Assembly: GCA_903910385.1 (NCBI GenBank)
Contig: CAIVZM010000002.1
Coordinates: forward strand, 29,751 to 93,750
Direction of reading: 5' to 3'
From: an uncultured Armatimonadota bacterium
GTDB taxonomy: Bacteria > Armatimonadota > Armatimonadia > Armatimonadales > Armatimonadaceae
Length of the DNA: 64,000 nt
The notes under the pieces were generated by a model. That model was not told where the DNA came from, did no database searches, and saw nothing but the letters and a program-made list of their open reading frames with translations. Position 1 is the first letter of the stretch; the number at the start of each line of letters is the position of its first letter. Shown one piece after another: positions 16,446 to 25,283 of the stretch. A program made the translations under genes and the position numbers.

Positions 16446-17279
16446 TTATCCGAAGCGATGGGCATTGGACGGAATGAGAAAGAGCAACAAGCATAACGGA
16501 AGTCCTGCCAGAAGAATTCCTGCAGTACGGACCGGCGTCCAGTTCAACACCAGTCGGGCGATCAAATAAACTCCGTAGATTAACCACACCATGAAGGCGA
16601 GAAGCGTTTTGGGGTCGGTAAGCCATCCTTCGGGAAGCCCGCCGCGAACGGCAGGCGTCAGTCCCGCAAGAATACCCAGCGTCAGAAGCGGGAATCCGAT
16701 AGAGACCAGCGTGAATGCGGTTGATTCGATCAGTCGAAGAGAAGGAAGACGATCCAGCCACTTCAACCCATTCTTCGATTTCAGTATTCGATGCTCGATC
16801 AGGTAAAACGCCGCACAACAGAAAGCAAGCACAAAGGCGGCAATAGAAGCGATAATGGCGGTTATATGCAGAGAAATCACGTTAGAGGCAAGAAGTTCCT
16901 CGTGATGGTCTGCCACGTTTGCTCCCGGCGCATGGTGTCCGCCCAGAGCAGCGCCGAGTAAAACCAGAAGAAAGGAAAGACCAAGTGCGAATGGGCCAGC
17001 AACTGACAGTTTCCAGAATGCTTCAGTAATCAGAAAGGCTATCGCCAGACTCCAGGCAAGCAACGAAAGAGATTCCGCCGGCGATGTGAAGGGCGCTCGG
17101 TGCAGTTCCATGCAACGAAGACCGATGGCAGCGAAATGGCACAATGCTCCTCCGATTCCAGCGATCCTACCTATCGTCAGCAACAGGGGACGTCGCAGTA
17201 ACAGGTTCGCCGCCAGCAACGCTGCGCCAGCGAGATACAAAATGACGGTCAGAGTCAAACATAGACCACTTCCTGTCAT
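16446..17279 (-). CDS. cytochrome c assembly-type membrane protein (HemX/CcsA-like)
   Basis: The 277-residue protein has about eight membrane helices and belongs to the CcsA/HemX group. The histidine in ICHFAAIGLRCMELHRAP-like and SLHITAIIASIAAF segments and the conserved tail around LLAFMVWLIYGVYL fit that family. HemX is encoded next to hemA in many bacteria and regulates glutamyl-tRNA reductase level, while CcsA handles heme for cytochrome c. The tryptophan-rich WWD motif typical of CcsA is not evident, and the gene overlaps the hemA stop, so HemX is favoured. It is the last gene of sirC-hemA-hemX. Confidence 0.78.
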   Translation of the reverse strand: MTGSGLCLTLTVILYLAGAALLAANLLLRRPLLLTIGRIAGIGGALCHFAAIGLRCMELHRAPFTSPAESLSLLAWSLAIAFLITEAFWKLSVAGPFALGLSFLLVLLGAALGGHHAPGANVADHHEELLASNVISLHITAIIASIAAFVLAFCCAAFYLIEHRILKSKNGLKWLDRLPSLRLIESTAFTLVSIGFPLLTLGILAGLTPAVRGGLPEGWLTDPKTLLAFMVWLIYGVYLIARLVLNWTPVRTAGILLAGLPLCLLLFLIPSNAHRFG

Positions 17280-18622
17280 TGTCGTTCTCCAATCGCCTGC
17301 ATCGAAGCGGGAATTTCGTCCGAAGGTTTAACCTCCTCATTATCCAATCCGAACAACTCGCGGGCTGCCGCGATTTTCATCGCGGAATCTTCGGCATCTC
17401 CTGCGGCATATTCCTTGATCTTGACGGTTGGAGAATGGAGCGTTTTATTCTCTACCGCTGTCGCAAACGCTTCTATCGCTTTCCAATCTTCCGGTGAAAG
17501 GTGAGGAAGACGTTTCTGTAATCGGGTCAGTTCTGATGCAAAAATAGCGCGTTGCTTCGACCGCAGGGAATTGAGAATAGGCGTTGCTGCTTCACGCGAT
17601 TTCTGGCGGGCGGTATAGGCGCGGGCTTCCTCATGGATCATTGTCTCCGCATGGACAGCGCGACGGCGTCGTTCCGCAAGATCCGATTCAATAAGTTGTT
17701 GTAAATCGTCAATATCATACAGGTAAACATCATCCAGTTCACCGACGGACGATTCAATATCACGGGGAACGGCGATATCGATCAGGAATAGCGGGTCTCG
17801 GCGTCGTCGTTTCTTCAAGACGTTCTCCACCATGACGCGAGTCACAATGGGATGCGGCGATGAGGTCGATGAAATGACGATGTCCGCTGTCGCTAAAAAC
17901 TCCGGGAATCGATCGTAATGTATGGCGCGACCGTTTAGCGATTCCGCAAGCTGTATAGCGCGATCATAAGTGCGATTCGCCACAAGAATAGAAGAAACGC
18001 CGAAAGAGGTCAGATGGCGTGCAGTGGTTTCGCTCATGTCGCCTGCGCCAAGAAGTAACACGGTTCTGCCGGAGCCTGCGCCAAAGATATTTCGCGCCAC
18101 ATCCGCTGCGGCATGACCCACGGAAAACGCACCTCGTCCCAGGTCTAACTCGGTACGAATCCGCTTGGCGACCCGGAGCGCTTCATGAAAAAGCGAATTG
18201 AGATTCGGACCGCAAAGTCCCGCTTCTGTCGCGGTGGCATAGGCTTCCTTAACCTGTCGCGCTACGTCCGTCTCTCCAAGAATCATGCTGTCCAGACCAG
18301 AAGCGACTCTGAACAGATGCTCCGCCGCTTTATGTCCACGCCGTTCATTCAGGTAAGGGCGTAAGTCGTCGAGATTTCCCTCGCCCCGTGCCGACAGTAA
18401 AATTTCTATTAGGGAGTCCGATGAAATCTCCAAAGCCGACGAAACAAACCATTCCGTGCGGTTACAGGTGGATATCAGGACGCACTCCGCCTCATTCCTC
18501 AGTGCGTCTTTGAAATAGGCTAAAGCCCTTTGCAATGCGCCCGATGATGTGAAGGCGAGTCGTTCGCGCATTTCTACCGGAGCGCCCGTGCTATGGGAAA
18601 GACCGACTACGGTAAGAGGCAT
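17276..18622 (-). CDS. hemA: glutamyl-tRNA reductase
   Basis: HemA reduces glutamyl-tRNA(Glu) to glutamate-1-semialdehyde with NADPH, the committed step of tetrapyrrole synthesis. The 448-residue protein has the active-site cysteine in LISTCNRTEWF (near residue 50), the substrate-binding stretch ASGLDSMILGETDVARQVKEA, an NADPH-binding fold at LLLGAGDMSETTARHL and a C-terminal helical dimerisation domain. Its start overlaps the end of sirC by 16 nt and its stop overlaps the hemX start, so the three genes are one operon. Confidence 0.95.
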   Translation of the reverse strand: MPLTVVGLSHSTGAPVEMRERLAFTSSGALQRALAYFKDALRNEAECVLISTCNRTEWFVSSALEISSDSLIEILLSARGEGNLDDLRPYLNERRGHKAAEHLFRVASGLDSMILGETDVARQVKEAYATATEAGLCGPNLNSLFHEALRVAKRIRTELDLGRGAFSVGHAAADVARNIFGAGSGRTVLLLGAGDMSETTARHLTSFGVSSILVANRTYDRAIQLAESLNGRAIHYDRFPEFLATADIVISSTSSPHPIVTRVMVENVLKKRRRRDPLFLIDIAVPRDIESSVGELDDVYLYDIDDLQQLIESDLAERRRRAVHAETMIHEEARAYTARQKSREAATPILNSLRSKQRAIFASELTRLQKRLPHLSPEDWKAIEAFATAVENKTLHSPTVKIKEYAAGDAEDSAMKIAAARELFGLDNEEVKPSDEIPASMQAIGERQ

Positions 18623-19251
18623 TTCAGCGCCTCCTCTTCCGCAGTATCTTGCTCACCGGCTTTTATCTTTTCCCGGAGGGAATCCATCGCCACGAGTTTT
18701 CGCAACGCATTTGCACGCAGTTCCGGCTCCGGGATTTCATTCTTCGCTCGTTCGCGCATCTTCCTCAGCAATTCTACGTAATCGATCCATTCTGGCCCAA
18801 AATAAAGTTCCATCTCACGACGTAATCGCGCCGTGAGCGCAGGTCCAGCGCCCCCTGTCGTTAACGCTATTGTCAAATCGCCGCGACGAATAACTGCCAT
18901 CGTGGAAAAATCGCCGGATTCTTCCAGAGCGTCACCTGCGATATTGACCAGGGAACCCTGCTCCTGCCCCGCCACCGCCACCGTTGCATTCACTTCTGGA
19001 GAGTCCGTTGCGGCGATTACCAGAAACGCATCAGTCAGATGTTGCGGGGCGAATGCGACAGGACAATACTGCAACACTCCTGCTGTCGCTGCGTTCCTCA
19101 ATTCCAGTGTCGCTTCCGGCGAGACAACCGTTACCAATGCGCCAGATTCCGCAAGCGCTAACGCCTTGCGCGTTCCTACCTTACCGCCTCCGATGACGAT
19201 GCACTTTTTCGAGGAGATATTGAGCGCGACCGGATAAAGCGATGAAGACAT
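18607..19251 (-). CDS. precorrin-2 dehydrogenase / sirohydrochlorin ferrochelatase-type (SirC/CysG N-domain)
   Basis: The 214-residue protein matches the NAD-dependent precorrin-2 dehydrogenase that forms sirohydrochlorin on the way to siroheme. It has the Rossmann motif VIGGGKVGTRKALAL near the N-terminus, VIAATDSPEVNATVA, and the conserved region RRGDLTIALTTGGAGPALTARLRREME. There is no methyltransferase domain, so it is the short SirC/Met8 form, and ferrochelation is uncertain. It heads the sirC-hemA-hemX operon. A TATAAT lies 10 nt before the ATG. Confidence 0.88.
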   Translation of the reverse strand: MSSSLYPVALNISSKKCIVIGGGKVGTRKALALAESGALVTVVSPEATLELRNAATAGVLQYCPVAFAPQHLTDAFLVIAATDSPEVNATVAVAGQEQGSLVNIAGDALEESGDFSTMAVIRRGDLTIALTTGGAGPALTARLRREMELYFGPEWIDYVELLRKMRERAKNEIPEPELRANALRKLVAMDSLREKIKAGEQDTAEEEALKCLLP

Positions 19252-19261
19252 TTCACTGGAA

Positions 19262-19267
19262 ATTATA
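19262..19267 (-). promoter_or_regulatory. -10 box of the sirC-hemA-hemX operon
   Basis: Minus-strand TATAAT 10 nt before the ATG at 19251; predicted leader only 3-4 nt. It lies just upstream of the operon and within the short gap after the RDD gene. Confidence 0.55.
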
Positions 19268-19272
19268 TCGCT

Positions 19273-20076
19273 TCACAGACGTCCCCCGGTTAATTCCTCT
19301 TCGCGTCTGTCTGCCGCCGCTACCAGAGCGCTGGCAAGATCCGCATACCTCGGAGGAGCGCCGGGGAGGAAGGTAATGTTCAACCTACCAACGATAGGAG
19401 CGATCAGACGGTAGCCCAGACGTTCGGAATCGTCCGCATCCATTTGCCAGCGACGGACGGCGAATCGGCGCAATAGCTCCAGTTCTTCCGTCGTCAAAAT
19501 GTCGTAAGGGTTATGAAACCCGTTCGGAAGCTGACCGCTAAACTGTGGGGCGATGCTATCGCGTGAACCGGAATGAATGCCCATCCGGCGATTTTGCTCC
19601 TTGATCACGATGGTTCCCCCCGCCAGATCGCCTAGACGTTTATATTGCGAGTGGAAAAAAGAACTGGCTCCGCCGACGGCATAGAGTAGCGGAAGCGAAT
19701 CGACGATCCGCAGAAGGTTTCGGGTTGCAATATTGAAAAAGGTGGCAGGATATCCGCCATCGCGAACGACTCTGATTTTCAGCGCCCGTTTTCCCGGTGT
19801 CTGTCCGTTCCAGATCGATTCGAAGAGTAAAAAATAGCCAAACCAGATAAGAAAAAGGGATATGAGCGCAATTGCGCCGAGGACGCTTTCCCCGCCCGCA
19901 ATACCGGATTTACCGCCGAGCGAGGAGGTGATACCTAGTATGATCAACAGGGCTATAATGAGAATGAGTTGAAGCGTCAAGTCGATCAGATACGCGCCGA
20001 AACGAGTACCCAGTCCCGCGAGTTCAAAGCGAAGGGGGACATTCTCTGGTGTGATGACGGTAACAATCCGAGGCAT
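19273..20076 (-). CDS. RDD-domain membrane protein
   Basis: The 267-residue protein has the RDD domain: the Arg/Asp pair in LGTRFGAYLIDLTLQLILI, a second helix pair, and the conserved WNGQTPGKRALKIRVVRDGG near residues 88-107. The C-terminal hundred residues are soluble and include LTTEELELLRRFAVRRW. RDD proteins are often encoded with SpoIIM-like, DUF58 and MoxR genes; here the SpoIIM-like gene is divergent and only 42 nt away. Function is unproven in this context. The ATG at 20076 is set by a TATAAT 6 nt upstream. Confidence 0.85.
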   Translation of the reverse strand: MPRIVTVITPENVPLRFELAGLGTRFGAYLIDLTLQLILIIALLIILGITSSLGGKSGIAGGESVLGAIALISLFLIWFGYFLLFESIWNGQTPGKRALKIRVVRDGGYPATFFNIATRNLLRIVDSLPLLYAVGGASSFFHSQYKRLGDLAGGTIVIKEQNRRMGIHSGSRDSIAPQFSGQLPNGFHNPYDILTTEELELLRRFAVRRWQMDADDSERLGYRLIAPIVGRLNITFLPGAPPRYADLASALVAAADRREEELTGGRL

Positions 20077-20081
20077 GGATC

Positions 20082-20088
20082 TATTATA
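20082..20088. promoter_or_regulatory. shared bidirectional -10 region (RDD gene / SpoIIM-like gene)
   Basis: TATTATA reads as TATAAT on the minus strand (20083-20088), 6 nt before the RDD start, and as TATTAT on the plus strand (20082-20087), giving a predicted 25-nt leader for the gene at 20119. One seven-base sequence could thus serve both divergent genes. Confidence 0.5.
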
Positions 20089-20118
20089 ACCGAAAGCGAG
20101 AACGGAAAGTCGTAAATT

Positions 20119-21108
20119 ATGGCAGGAATCACCGAGTTCGTGGAGCGGAGACGTTCATCCTGGGAGCGACTCAACGAAATTTTATTACGAGCCGGGAGCA
20201 GGGAAGGCGTCAAGCGTCTCTCTCGCGACGATCTCAAAGCGCTTGGCCCACTGTACCGTCGCGCATCCGCCGATCTTGCCTATGTTCGACTGCGGGGCGA
20301 TGATTCGGGAATTACGGAATATCTGAATGAACTGGTGACTCGCGCCCATGGTCTCCTCTATGCGGATCAGGGACCGGGATGGGCTCGGTTGTGGAAATTT
20401 ATCGCGGACGGATTACCGCGCCTGATGTATCGGCGACGCGCATATATTTTTGCCGCCTTCGCCATCTTTACCTTCGGGGGGATTCTGGGAGCGGCGTTGA
20501 CATACCATGATCCCTCGGTAGGGTCCATCTTTCTGGGAGAACGAGCGAACGAGACCACCTTTTACAAAGATTTGCCTAACACACTCAAAGACGGCGAACG
20601 TCCCACCTTCGCCGCTGTGCTCATGACTAACAATATCAGGGTCGGATTTCTGGCGTTCGCTTTCGGGATAGCTGGAGGATTACCGAGTCTTCTGTTGTTG
20701 TTTTACAATGGACTTCCTATCGGTTCACTGGCGGTACTGCAGCAAAAGGCGGGATACAGCGTTGAGCTATGGTCTTTCATTCTGCCGCACGGCATACTGG
20801 AACTATTCGCCATTTTTGTCGCAGGGGCGGCAGGAATGATCATCGGTCACGCTGTTGTGGCGCCGGGAGAATTGACCCGCCGGGACGCTTTGACGCTCGC
20901 TTCTCAGGATGCCGTCCGCTTGATTATGGGGACAGCAGGGATGCTGGTCATTGCGGGAATGATCGAGTCTTTCATCAGCCCCACAGCATTGCCACCCGCC
21001 GCAAAGTTTGTGTTTGCCGGGTTTATGACACTGGCGCTGGCGGCTTATCTCAAGCGAGGAAATATAAAAAACGCCGGGGAGCAGGAACGGATTCCTGCTC
21101 CCCGGTAA
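20119..21108 (+). CDS. SpoIIM-like (stage II sporulation protein M family) membrane protein
   Basis: The 329-residue protein has an N-terminal soluble helical part (about 1-105) and five to six membrane helices, with the family stretch FAAVLMTNNIRVGFLAFAFGIAGG and GYSVELWSFILPHGILELFAIFVAGAAGM. Members are common in non-spore formers and usually pair with RDD genes; the pair is thought to work at the membrane with MoxR/DUF58 proteins, which are not in this window. The last ten codons overlap the terminator of the convergent rseP gene. No strong Shine-Dalgarno precedes the ATG. Confidence 0.85.
   Translation: MAGITEFVERRRSSWERLNEILLRAGSREGVKRLSRDDLKALGPLYRRASADLAYVRLRGDDSGITEYLNELVTRAHGLLYADQGPGWARLWKFIADGLPRLMYRRRAYIFAAFAIFTFGGILGAALTYHDPSVGSIFLGERANETTFYKDLPNTLKDGERPTFAAVLMTNNIRVGFLAFAFGIAGGLPSLLLLFYNGLPIGSLAVLQQKAGYSVELWSFILPHGILELFAIFVAGAAGMIIGHAVVAPGELTRRDALTLASQDAVRLIMGTAGMLVIAGMIESFISPTALPPAAKFVFAGFMTLALAAYLKRGNIKNAGEQERIPAPR
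21065..21105 (-). terminator. rseP terminator inside the 3' coding end of the SpoIIM-like gene
   Basis: A perfect 14-bp inverted repeat (CCGGGGAGCAGGAA at 21074-21087 with TTCCTGCTCCCCGG at 21092-21105) is followed on the minus strand by CGTTTTTT. It is a good intrinsic terminator for rseP, which ends at 21131. On the plus strand the same bases encode the last residues of the SpoIIM-like protein. Confidence 0.85.
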
Positions 21109-21130
21109 TGTTTGTCAGAGACTTTCCCAC

Positions 21131-22243
21131 TTAACGATTCGCGGGAGGCGTCGCCGATGCCGTCGGACTCGGCGACGGGAAGAAACGTGTGGTGATGTCG
21201 CGGAAAGTAACGACGACGAACAACGTCGCCAGAACCGCAAGACCGCCCAACATCACGCGCTCCGTTTGACGCGGCGTCAATTTTCGTCGTCGAATCGCCT
21301 CGAGCGCGAACAGCATCAAGTACCCGCCGTCGAGAACCGGAATGGGAAGGAGATTCGCCAACCCAAGCGAGAGGGAAAGCGAACCGAGAAGTTCCATAGG
21401 TGGGCCGAGCCCGCCGATTTCCGCCACTTTCTGTGTCGTGTCAAAAATCGCTACCGGTCCGGAGACATTATCTTTGATCTCGCCGGATCGGACAAGTCGA
21501 GTCATTTGTTGGAACCAGGAACCCGTCGCTTCAGTTCCCAACTGGAAAGATTCACCCAGACTCATACGGCGAAAGGGGCTTTTCATGTCGGGGAGTTCCC
21601 GAAACGCCACACCGATACGCCCGATTTTCACGCCGCCTTCCGTCTCTTCACGAGGCGTCAAGGTCAGATCACGCGTCGAACCATTTTCGCTTTTGAGGGT
21701 CATTACCAGAGGTTTGTTCGGCGAATTCCGAATTTCCTCGATGGCGGATTGCGTATTTGCAGTGCGTTTTCCATTGAGAGCGATGAGCGACTCGCCTGCA
21801 CGGACGCCCGCCGCCGCCGCCACACTCCCATTGACTACCTGAGCGGCGACGATATCTCTCTTAGTCGGCTCCCCTACAGTGACCCCGATCAGGCACAACG
21901 TCAACCAGCCAAACAGGAGAGAGAACAACGGCCCGGCAAGAATGACAATGAATCGCTGATAAAGGGGGCGAGAATTGAACCCGTCCTTTACCGGAGTCGC
22001 GTTGTCATTCGCATCCTCCAGTTCCATCCCGGTAATTTTGACAAAACCGCCCAGCGGAATGGGATGGATGGTGTATTCGGTCTGACCGTCATAGTAGAGG
22101 CGAAGCTTTCCCGGGCCGAACCCGAGAGCGAATTCTTCAACCCGCATTCGAAAGGATCGCGCCGCAAGAAAGTGACCCAATTCATGGAAGAAAACCAGAA
22201 TTGCGAACACTACCAAAAAGACGAAAATGCCATAGAGGGTCAT
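21131..22243 (-). CDS. rseP: RseP-type site-2 intramembrane metalloprotease
   Basis: The 370-residue protein is a RIP zinc protease that cleaves membrane-bound substrates such as anti-sigma factors and signal-peptide remnants. The HExxH motif HELGHFLAARSF lies in the first helix (H20, E21, H24). One PDZ domain (about 130-215, GSVAAAAGVRAGESLIALNG) follows the second helix, and the third zinc ligand is in LLPIPVLDGGYLM near the C-terminal helices. It lies 28 nt downstream of dxr, a common arrangement, and is probably cotranscribed with it. A strong terminator follows. Confidence 0.93.
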   Translation of the reverse strand: MTLYGIFVFLVVFAILVFFHELGHFLAARSFRMRVEEFALGFGPGKLRLYYDGQTEYTIHPIPLGGFVKITGMELEDANDNATPVKDGFNSRPLYQRFIVILAGPLFSLLFGWLTLCLIGVTVGEPTKRDIVAAQVVNGSVAAAAGVRAGESLIALNGKRTANTQSAIEEIRNSPNKPLVMTLKSENGSTRDLTLTPREETEGGVKIGRIGVAFRELPDMKSPFRRMSLGESFQLGTEATGSWFQQMTRLVRSGEIKDNVSGPVAIFDTTQKVAEIGGLGPPMELLGSLSLSLGLANLLPIPVLDGGYLMLFALEAIRRRKLTPRQTERVMLGGLAVLATLFVVVTFRDITTRFFPSPSPTASATPPANR

Positions 22244-22270
22244 AAGGTGCTTGTTGTCTCCCGCCGCATA

Positions 22271-23464
22271 TCAAAAAGACGCTGGAATAGCGCCGGTGCT
22301 ACTTTCGATGTATTTACGCGCCGCAAGGTCTGCAGCTTGAATCGTCTCCAAATCGGTGGCAGGTTGTGAAGCAATCGTTTCCCGCGCCGCCGCGACCAGA
22401 CGACAGATATCGGTGAATCCGATACGCCGGTTCAGAAAAGCAGCCACTGCCGCTTCATTTGCCGCGTTCAAAATCGCCGGGGCGGTTCCTCCCGCAGAAT
22501 AAGCGTCTCGCGCCAGATTCAACGCCGGAAAACGCTCTGTGTCCGGTTCCTCGAAACTCAGATTACCGATTTCGGACGGTTTGAAGCGTGGTAGTTCGAT
22601 ATCGTACTTTTCCGGGTGCATCAGAGCGATCTGAATGGGAAGACGCATATCGGGCAGTCCCAGTTGCGCCAGAACCGCACCGTCTGTCAATTCCACCAGG
22701 GAATGAATCACACTTTGAGGATGCACTACCACGCCGATCTTTTCCTGAGGAACGTTAAAAAGGTAACAAGCCTCGATAATTTCCAGACCCTTGTTCATCA
22801 AGGTTGCAGAATCGATCGTGATCTTCGATCCCATCGACCAGGTAGGGTGCTTCAAAGCATCCTCGACCGTCGCAGAAGATATACGCTCTTTGTCCCAGGT
22901 GCGAAAAGGCCCGCCTGAAGCGGTCAGGTGGAGTCGGGCGATCTGCTCGGGACGATATCCCTGCAGACACTGGAACAATGCTGAATGCTCCGAGTCTATC
23001 GGCAACAGCTCTGCGCCATATTTACGGGCGGTAGTGGTCACCAGTTCCCCGGCGGCGACAAGAGTTTCTTTAGTCGCCAGACAGATTCGCTTTCCAGCCC
23101 GGCACGCCGCCAGAGTCGCTTCCAGAGCGGCAGCGCCAGCCACGGCGACAACGACGGTATCTGAATCTGGAGAACCCGCCATTTCTATCATCGCCTGTGG
23201 ACCGGTAGCGATTTGCGTTTGAAATCCCTGTAAAGCGCCCGTTAGATCCATTTCCCGTGTGGCATCAGTAGTGACGACAGAAGAAACGTTAAATTCTCGC
23301 GCTTGCCTTGCCAGCAGGGAGACATTGCTTCGTGCCGCCAGACCGACAACACGAATGCGTTTCTGACCAAGTCGCATCGCAACATCGAGCGTTTGCGTTC
23401 CAATGGAGCCGGTCGAACCCAGTATGACAACCCGACGCGATTTGCCTTCCGTATGCGGAAACAT
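22271..23464 (-). CDS. dxr: 1-deoxy-D-xylulose-5-phosphate reductoisomerase
   Basis: Dxr makes 2-C-methyl-D-erythritol 4-phosphate with NADPH, the second step of the MEP isoprenoid pathway. The 397-residue protein shows the NADPH-binding VILGSTGSIGTQTLDV, the loop LATKETLVAAGEL, the metal and substrate motif LLPIDSEHSALFQCL and the SSGGPF-type loop TASGGPFR, followed by MGSKITIDSATLMNKGLE. All are standard. The ATG at 23464 is preceded by a TACAAT 6 nt upstream. ispE of the same pathway is at 27570. Confidence 0.95.
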   Translation of the reverse strand: MFPHTEGKSRRVVILGSTGSIGTQTLDVAMRLGQKRIRVVGLAARSNVSLLARQAREFNVSSVVTTDATREMDLTGALQGFQTQIATGPQAMIEMAGSPDSDTVVVAVAGAAALEATLAACRAGKRICLATKETLVAAGELVTTTARKYGAELLPIDSEHSALFQCLQGYRPEQIARLHLTASGGPFRTWDKERISSATVEDALKHPTWSMGSKITIDSATLMNKGLEIIEACYLFNVPQEKIGVVVHPQSVIHSLVELTDGAVLAQLGLPDMRLPIQIALMHPEKYDIELPRFKPSEIGNLSFEEPDTERFPALNLARDAYSAGGTAPAILNAANEAAVAAFLNRRIGFTDICRLVAAARETIASQPATDLETIQAADLAARKYIESSTGAIPASF

Positions 23465-23470
23465 ATTGCT

Positions 23471-23476
23471 ATTGTA
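23471..23476 (-). promoter_or_regulatory. -10 box of a leaderless dxr-rseP promoter
   Basis: Minus-strand TACAAT, 6 nt before the dxr ATG at 23464; a weak -35 (ACGACA) lies 17 nt further upstream. Confidence 0.6.
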
Positions 23477-23613
23477 TCCCGTTCATGCCCTCTTGTCGTA
23501 GATGTCGTGGAAAATTCCCCAGTCAACGCAACTTTCCAGCGTCTGTGGCGTCTCTGATGTCAAATGTTGATTTGGAACGGCTCTTGCGTCGCCCAAAGCA
23601 AGGATATGAAAAT

Positions 23614-25131
23614 ATGAAATTGTTTCGCATTGCGGCGATTTTAGTCGTAGCGATCGCTGCAGGGGTATATGGGTGGCGGCAGTATTCGGCAAAAGTTTCC
23701 GCTAAACCGAAAATTGGACGAACGGTCACGGCAAAGAATGGTTCGATTTCAATCCTCGTATCGGAGACAGGCACTCTGGAACCGGTGACGCAAAATGAAG
23801 TCAAGTCCAAGGTGGCGGGTCGTGTGATGAAGATTTTTGTCAAGGAAGGTGATGAAATCAAGGCGGGCGATCCCATTGCGCTTATCGATCCTATTGAAGT
23901 GACAAGAGAAGTCGAACAGATCAAGGCGCAACTCTCCGCCGCACAGGCGGGTTATGAACAGTCGCGTCAAAACCTGAGCCTGACCATTCGACAAAACGAA
24001 ATGTCGATCAAGCGCGCGGAAGCAGGTCTGACCGAATCGCAGGCGCGTCTTGCACAGACGACCGCCCCCAATCGCCGTCAGGACATTGAGCAGCAGGAAG
24101 CCGCCGTTCGTCGCGCAGAGTCGACTCTACTCAGATCAAAAGCCCAGTTAGCGGACTCGGAGCGTAACCTTGCTCGACAAAAAGCTCTTTCATTAAAAGG
24201 GTTCGTCGCTCAATCCGCTGTGGATTCCGCTCAGACCAATGTCGAAGTCCAGAAAGCTGATCTGGCGTCCTCGCAGACCGAACTCGCTTCCACCAAAGAG
24301 CGTCTTTCGCTGTTGATGGAAGGAACCCGGAAAGAAGATATCGTCGCCGCAAAAGCGCAGGTGGAAAGCGCCCGGATTGCTCTTGAGTCGGAGCGAACCA
24401 ACGCAGCAAACGCACAATTAAGAGCAAGGGATGTAGAGCGTTCTCGTGCTCAGGTGGAGCAAATCCAGAATCAACTGGCGCAACAGCAAGTCCAGTTAAA
24501 GGAAACCAATATCGTCGCGCCTATTTCCGGTCAGGTCATTTCCAAATCGATCAATGAAGGCGAACTGGTCGCATCCGCGACCGGAGGATTCGCACAGGGA
24601 GCGGTGCTGGTAAAAATCGCCGACCTCTCAAAAATGCAGGTGAAAGTCAATATCAACGAAGTGGATGTCGCCCGATTGAAAGTCGGACTTCCTGCAAATA
24701 TCCGCGTTGATGGTGTCAAGGGGCAGGTCTTCAAGGGAGTCGTCGCCTCGCTCGCGCCAGCCTCGATAGGGTCGAACTCAACAAGTTCCACCGGCAGTTC
24801 GGTCGTGCGTTTTGAAGTAAAGGTCGCGGTCACTACCCCGGATAATCGCCTCAGACCTGGAATGACTGCCGCCGTTGACATTGTTCTCGACCAGAAGGAC
24901 AATATTTTGACACTTCCTGCGGAAGCATTGACCGCAGGTGATAAGGTTTCTTTCGTCACCGGTAATGTTCCGGATGAGGCAACCTCCCAAAAATCGGTAA
25001 CGGTAGGTTTAAGAAACAATGCTGTCGTGGAAATAGTCTCGGGACTCAAGGCGGGAGATAAGGTTGAAGTGCCGAAAATAGACGCCAAGGATCGCCGGAA
25101 GATAAATTTCGATGGTCCTGACAACAAATAA
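23614..25131 (+). CDS. efflux periplasmic adaptor (MacA/HlyD family)
   Basis: The 505-residue protein has an N-terminal membrane helix (about 5-20) and an interrupted lipoyl-like domain (first half SILVSETGTLEPVTQNEVKSKVAG...DEIKAGDPIALID; second half ETNIVAPISGQVI). Between them is a very long alpha-helical hairpin (about 115-300) rich in Gln, Ala and Arg. Beta-barrel and membrane-proximal domains complete it. Adaptors of this class link an inner-membrane pump to an outer-membrane channel, but no pump or TolC gene lies beside it. The start chosen, ATG at 23614 after AAGGA, puts the helix at the N-terminus; the frame extends 43 codons upstream without a plausible start. Confidence 0.87.
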   Translation: MKLFRIAAILVVAIAAGVYGWRQYSAKVSAKPKIGRTVTAKNGSISILVSETGTLEPVTQNEVKSKVAGRVMKIFVKEGDEIKAGDPIALIDPIEVTREVEQIKAQLSAAQAGYEQSRQNLSLTIRQNEMSIKRAEAGLTESQARLAQTTAPNRRQDIEQQEAAVRRAESTLLRSKAQLADSERNLARQKALSLKGFVAQSAVDSAQTNVEVQKADLASSQTELASTKERLSLLMEGTRKEDIVAAKAQVESARIALESERTNAANAQLRARDVERSRAQVEQIQNQLAQQQVQLKETNIVAPISGQVISKSINEGELVASATGGFAQGAVLVKIADLSKMQVKVNINEVDVARLKVGLPANIRVDGVKGQVFKGVVASLAPASIGSNSTSSTGSSVVRFEVKVAVTTPDNRLRPGMTAAVDIVLDQKDNILTLPAEALTAGDKVSFVTGNVPDEATSQKSVTVGLRNNAVVEIVSGLKAGDKVEVPKIDAKDRRKINFDGPDNK

Positions 25132-25283
25132 ACTCCTGCCATTAGTCATCACCTGAAAGTCTCGTCCTGCCGTTTTCCATCTTTTCAAAAGAGGTGGGAA
25201 ACGGTGTTCCGCTACCTATGCGTCGCCCTGAAGCGCGATTAGATAGATTGTACAGAGTTTCAAGAGCAAAGAGGGGAGGCGCT

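Noticed and set aside
21266..22369. 367-codon plus-strand open frame across rseP and dxr
   Set aside because: It is antisense to two well-recognised genes, has no family similarity and is rich in Arg and Gln, as expected of a shadow frame.
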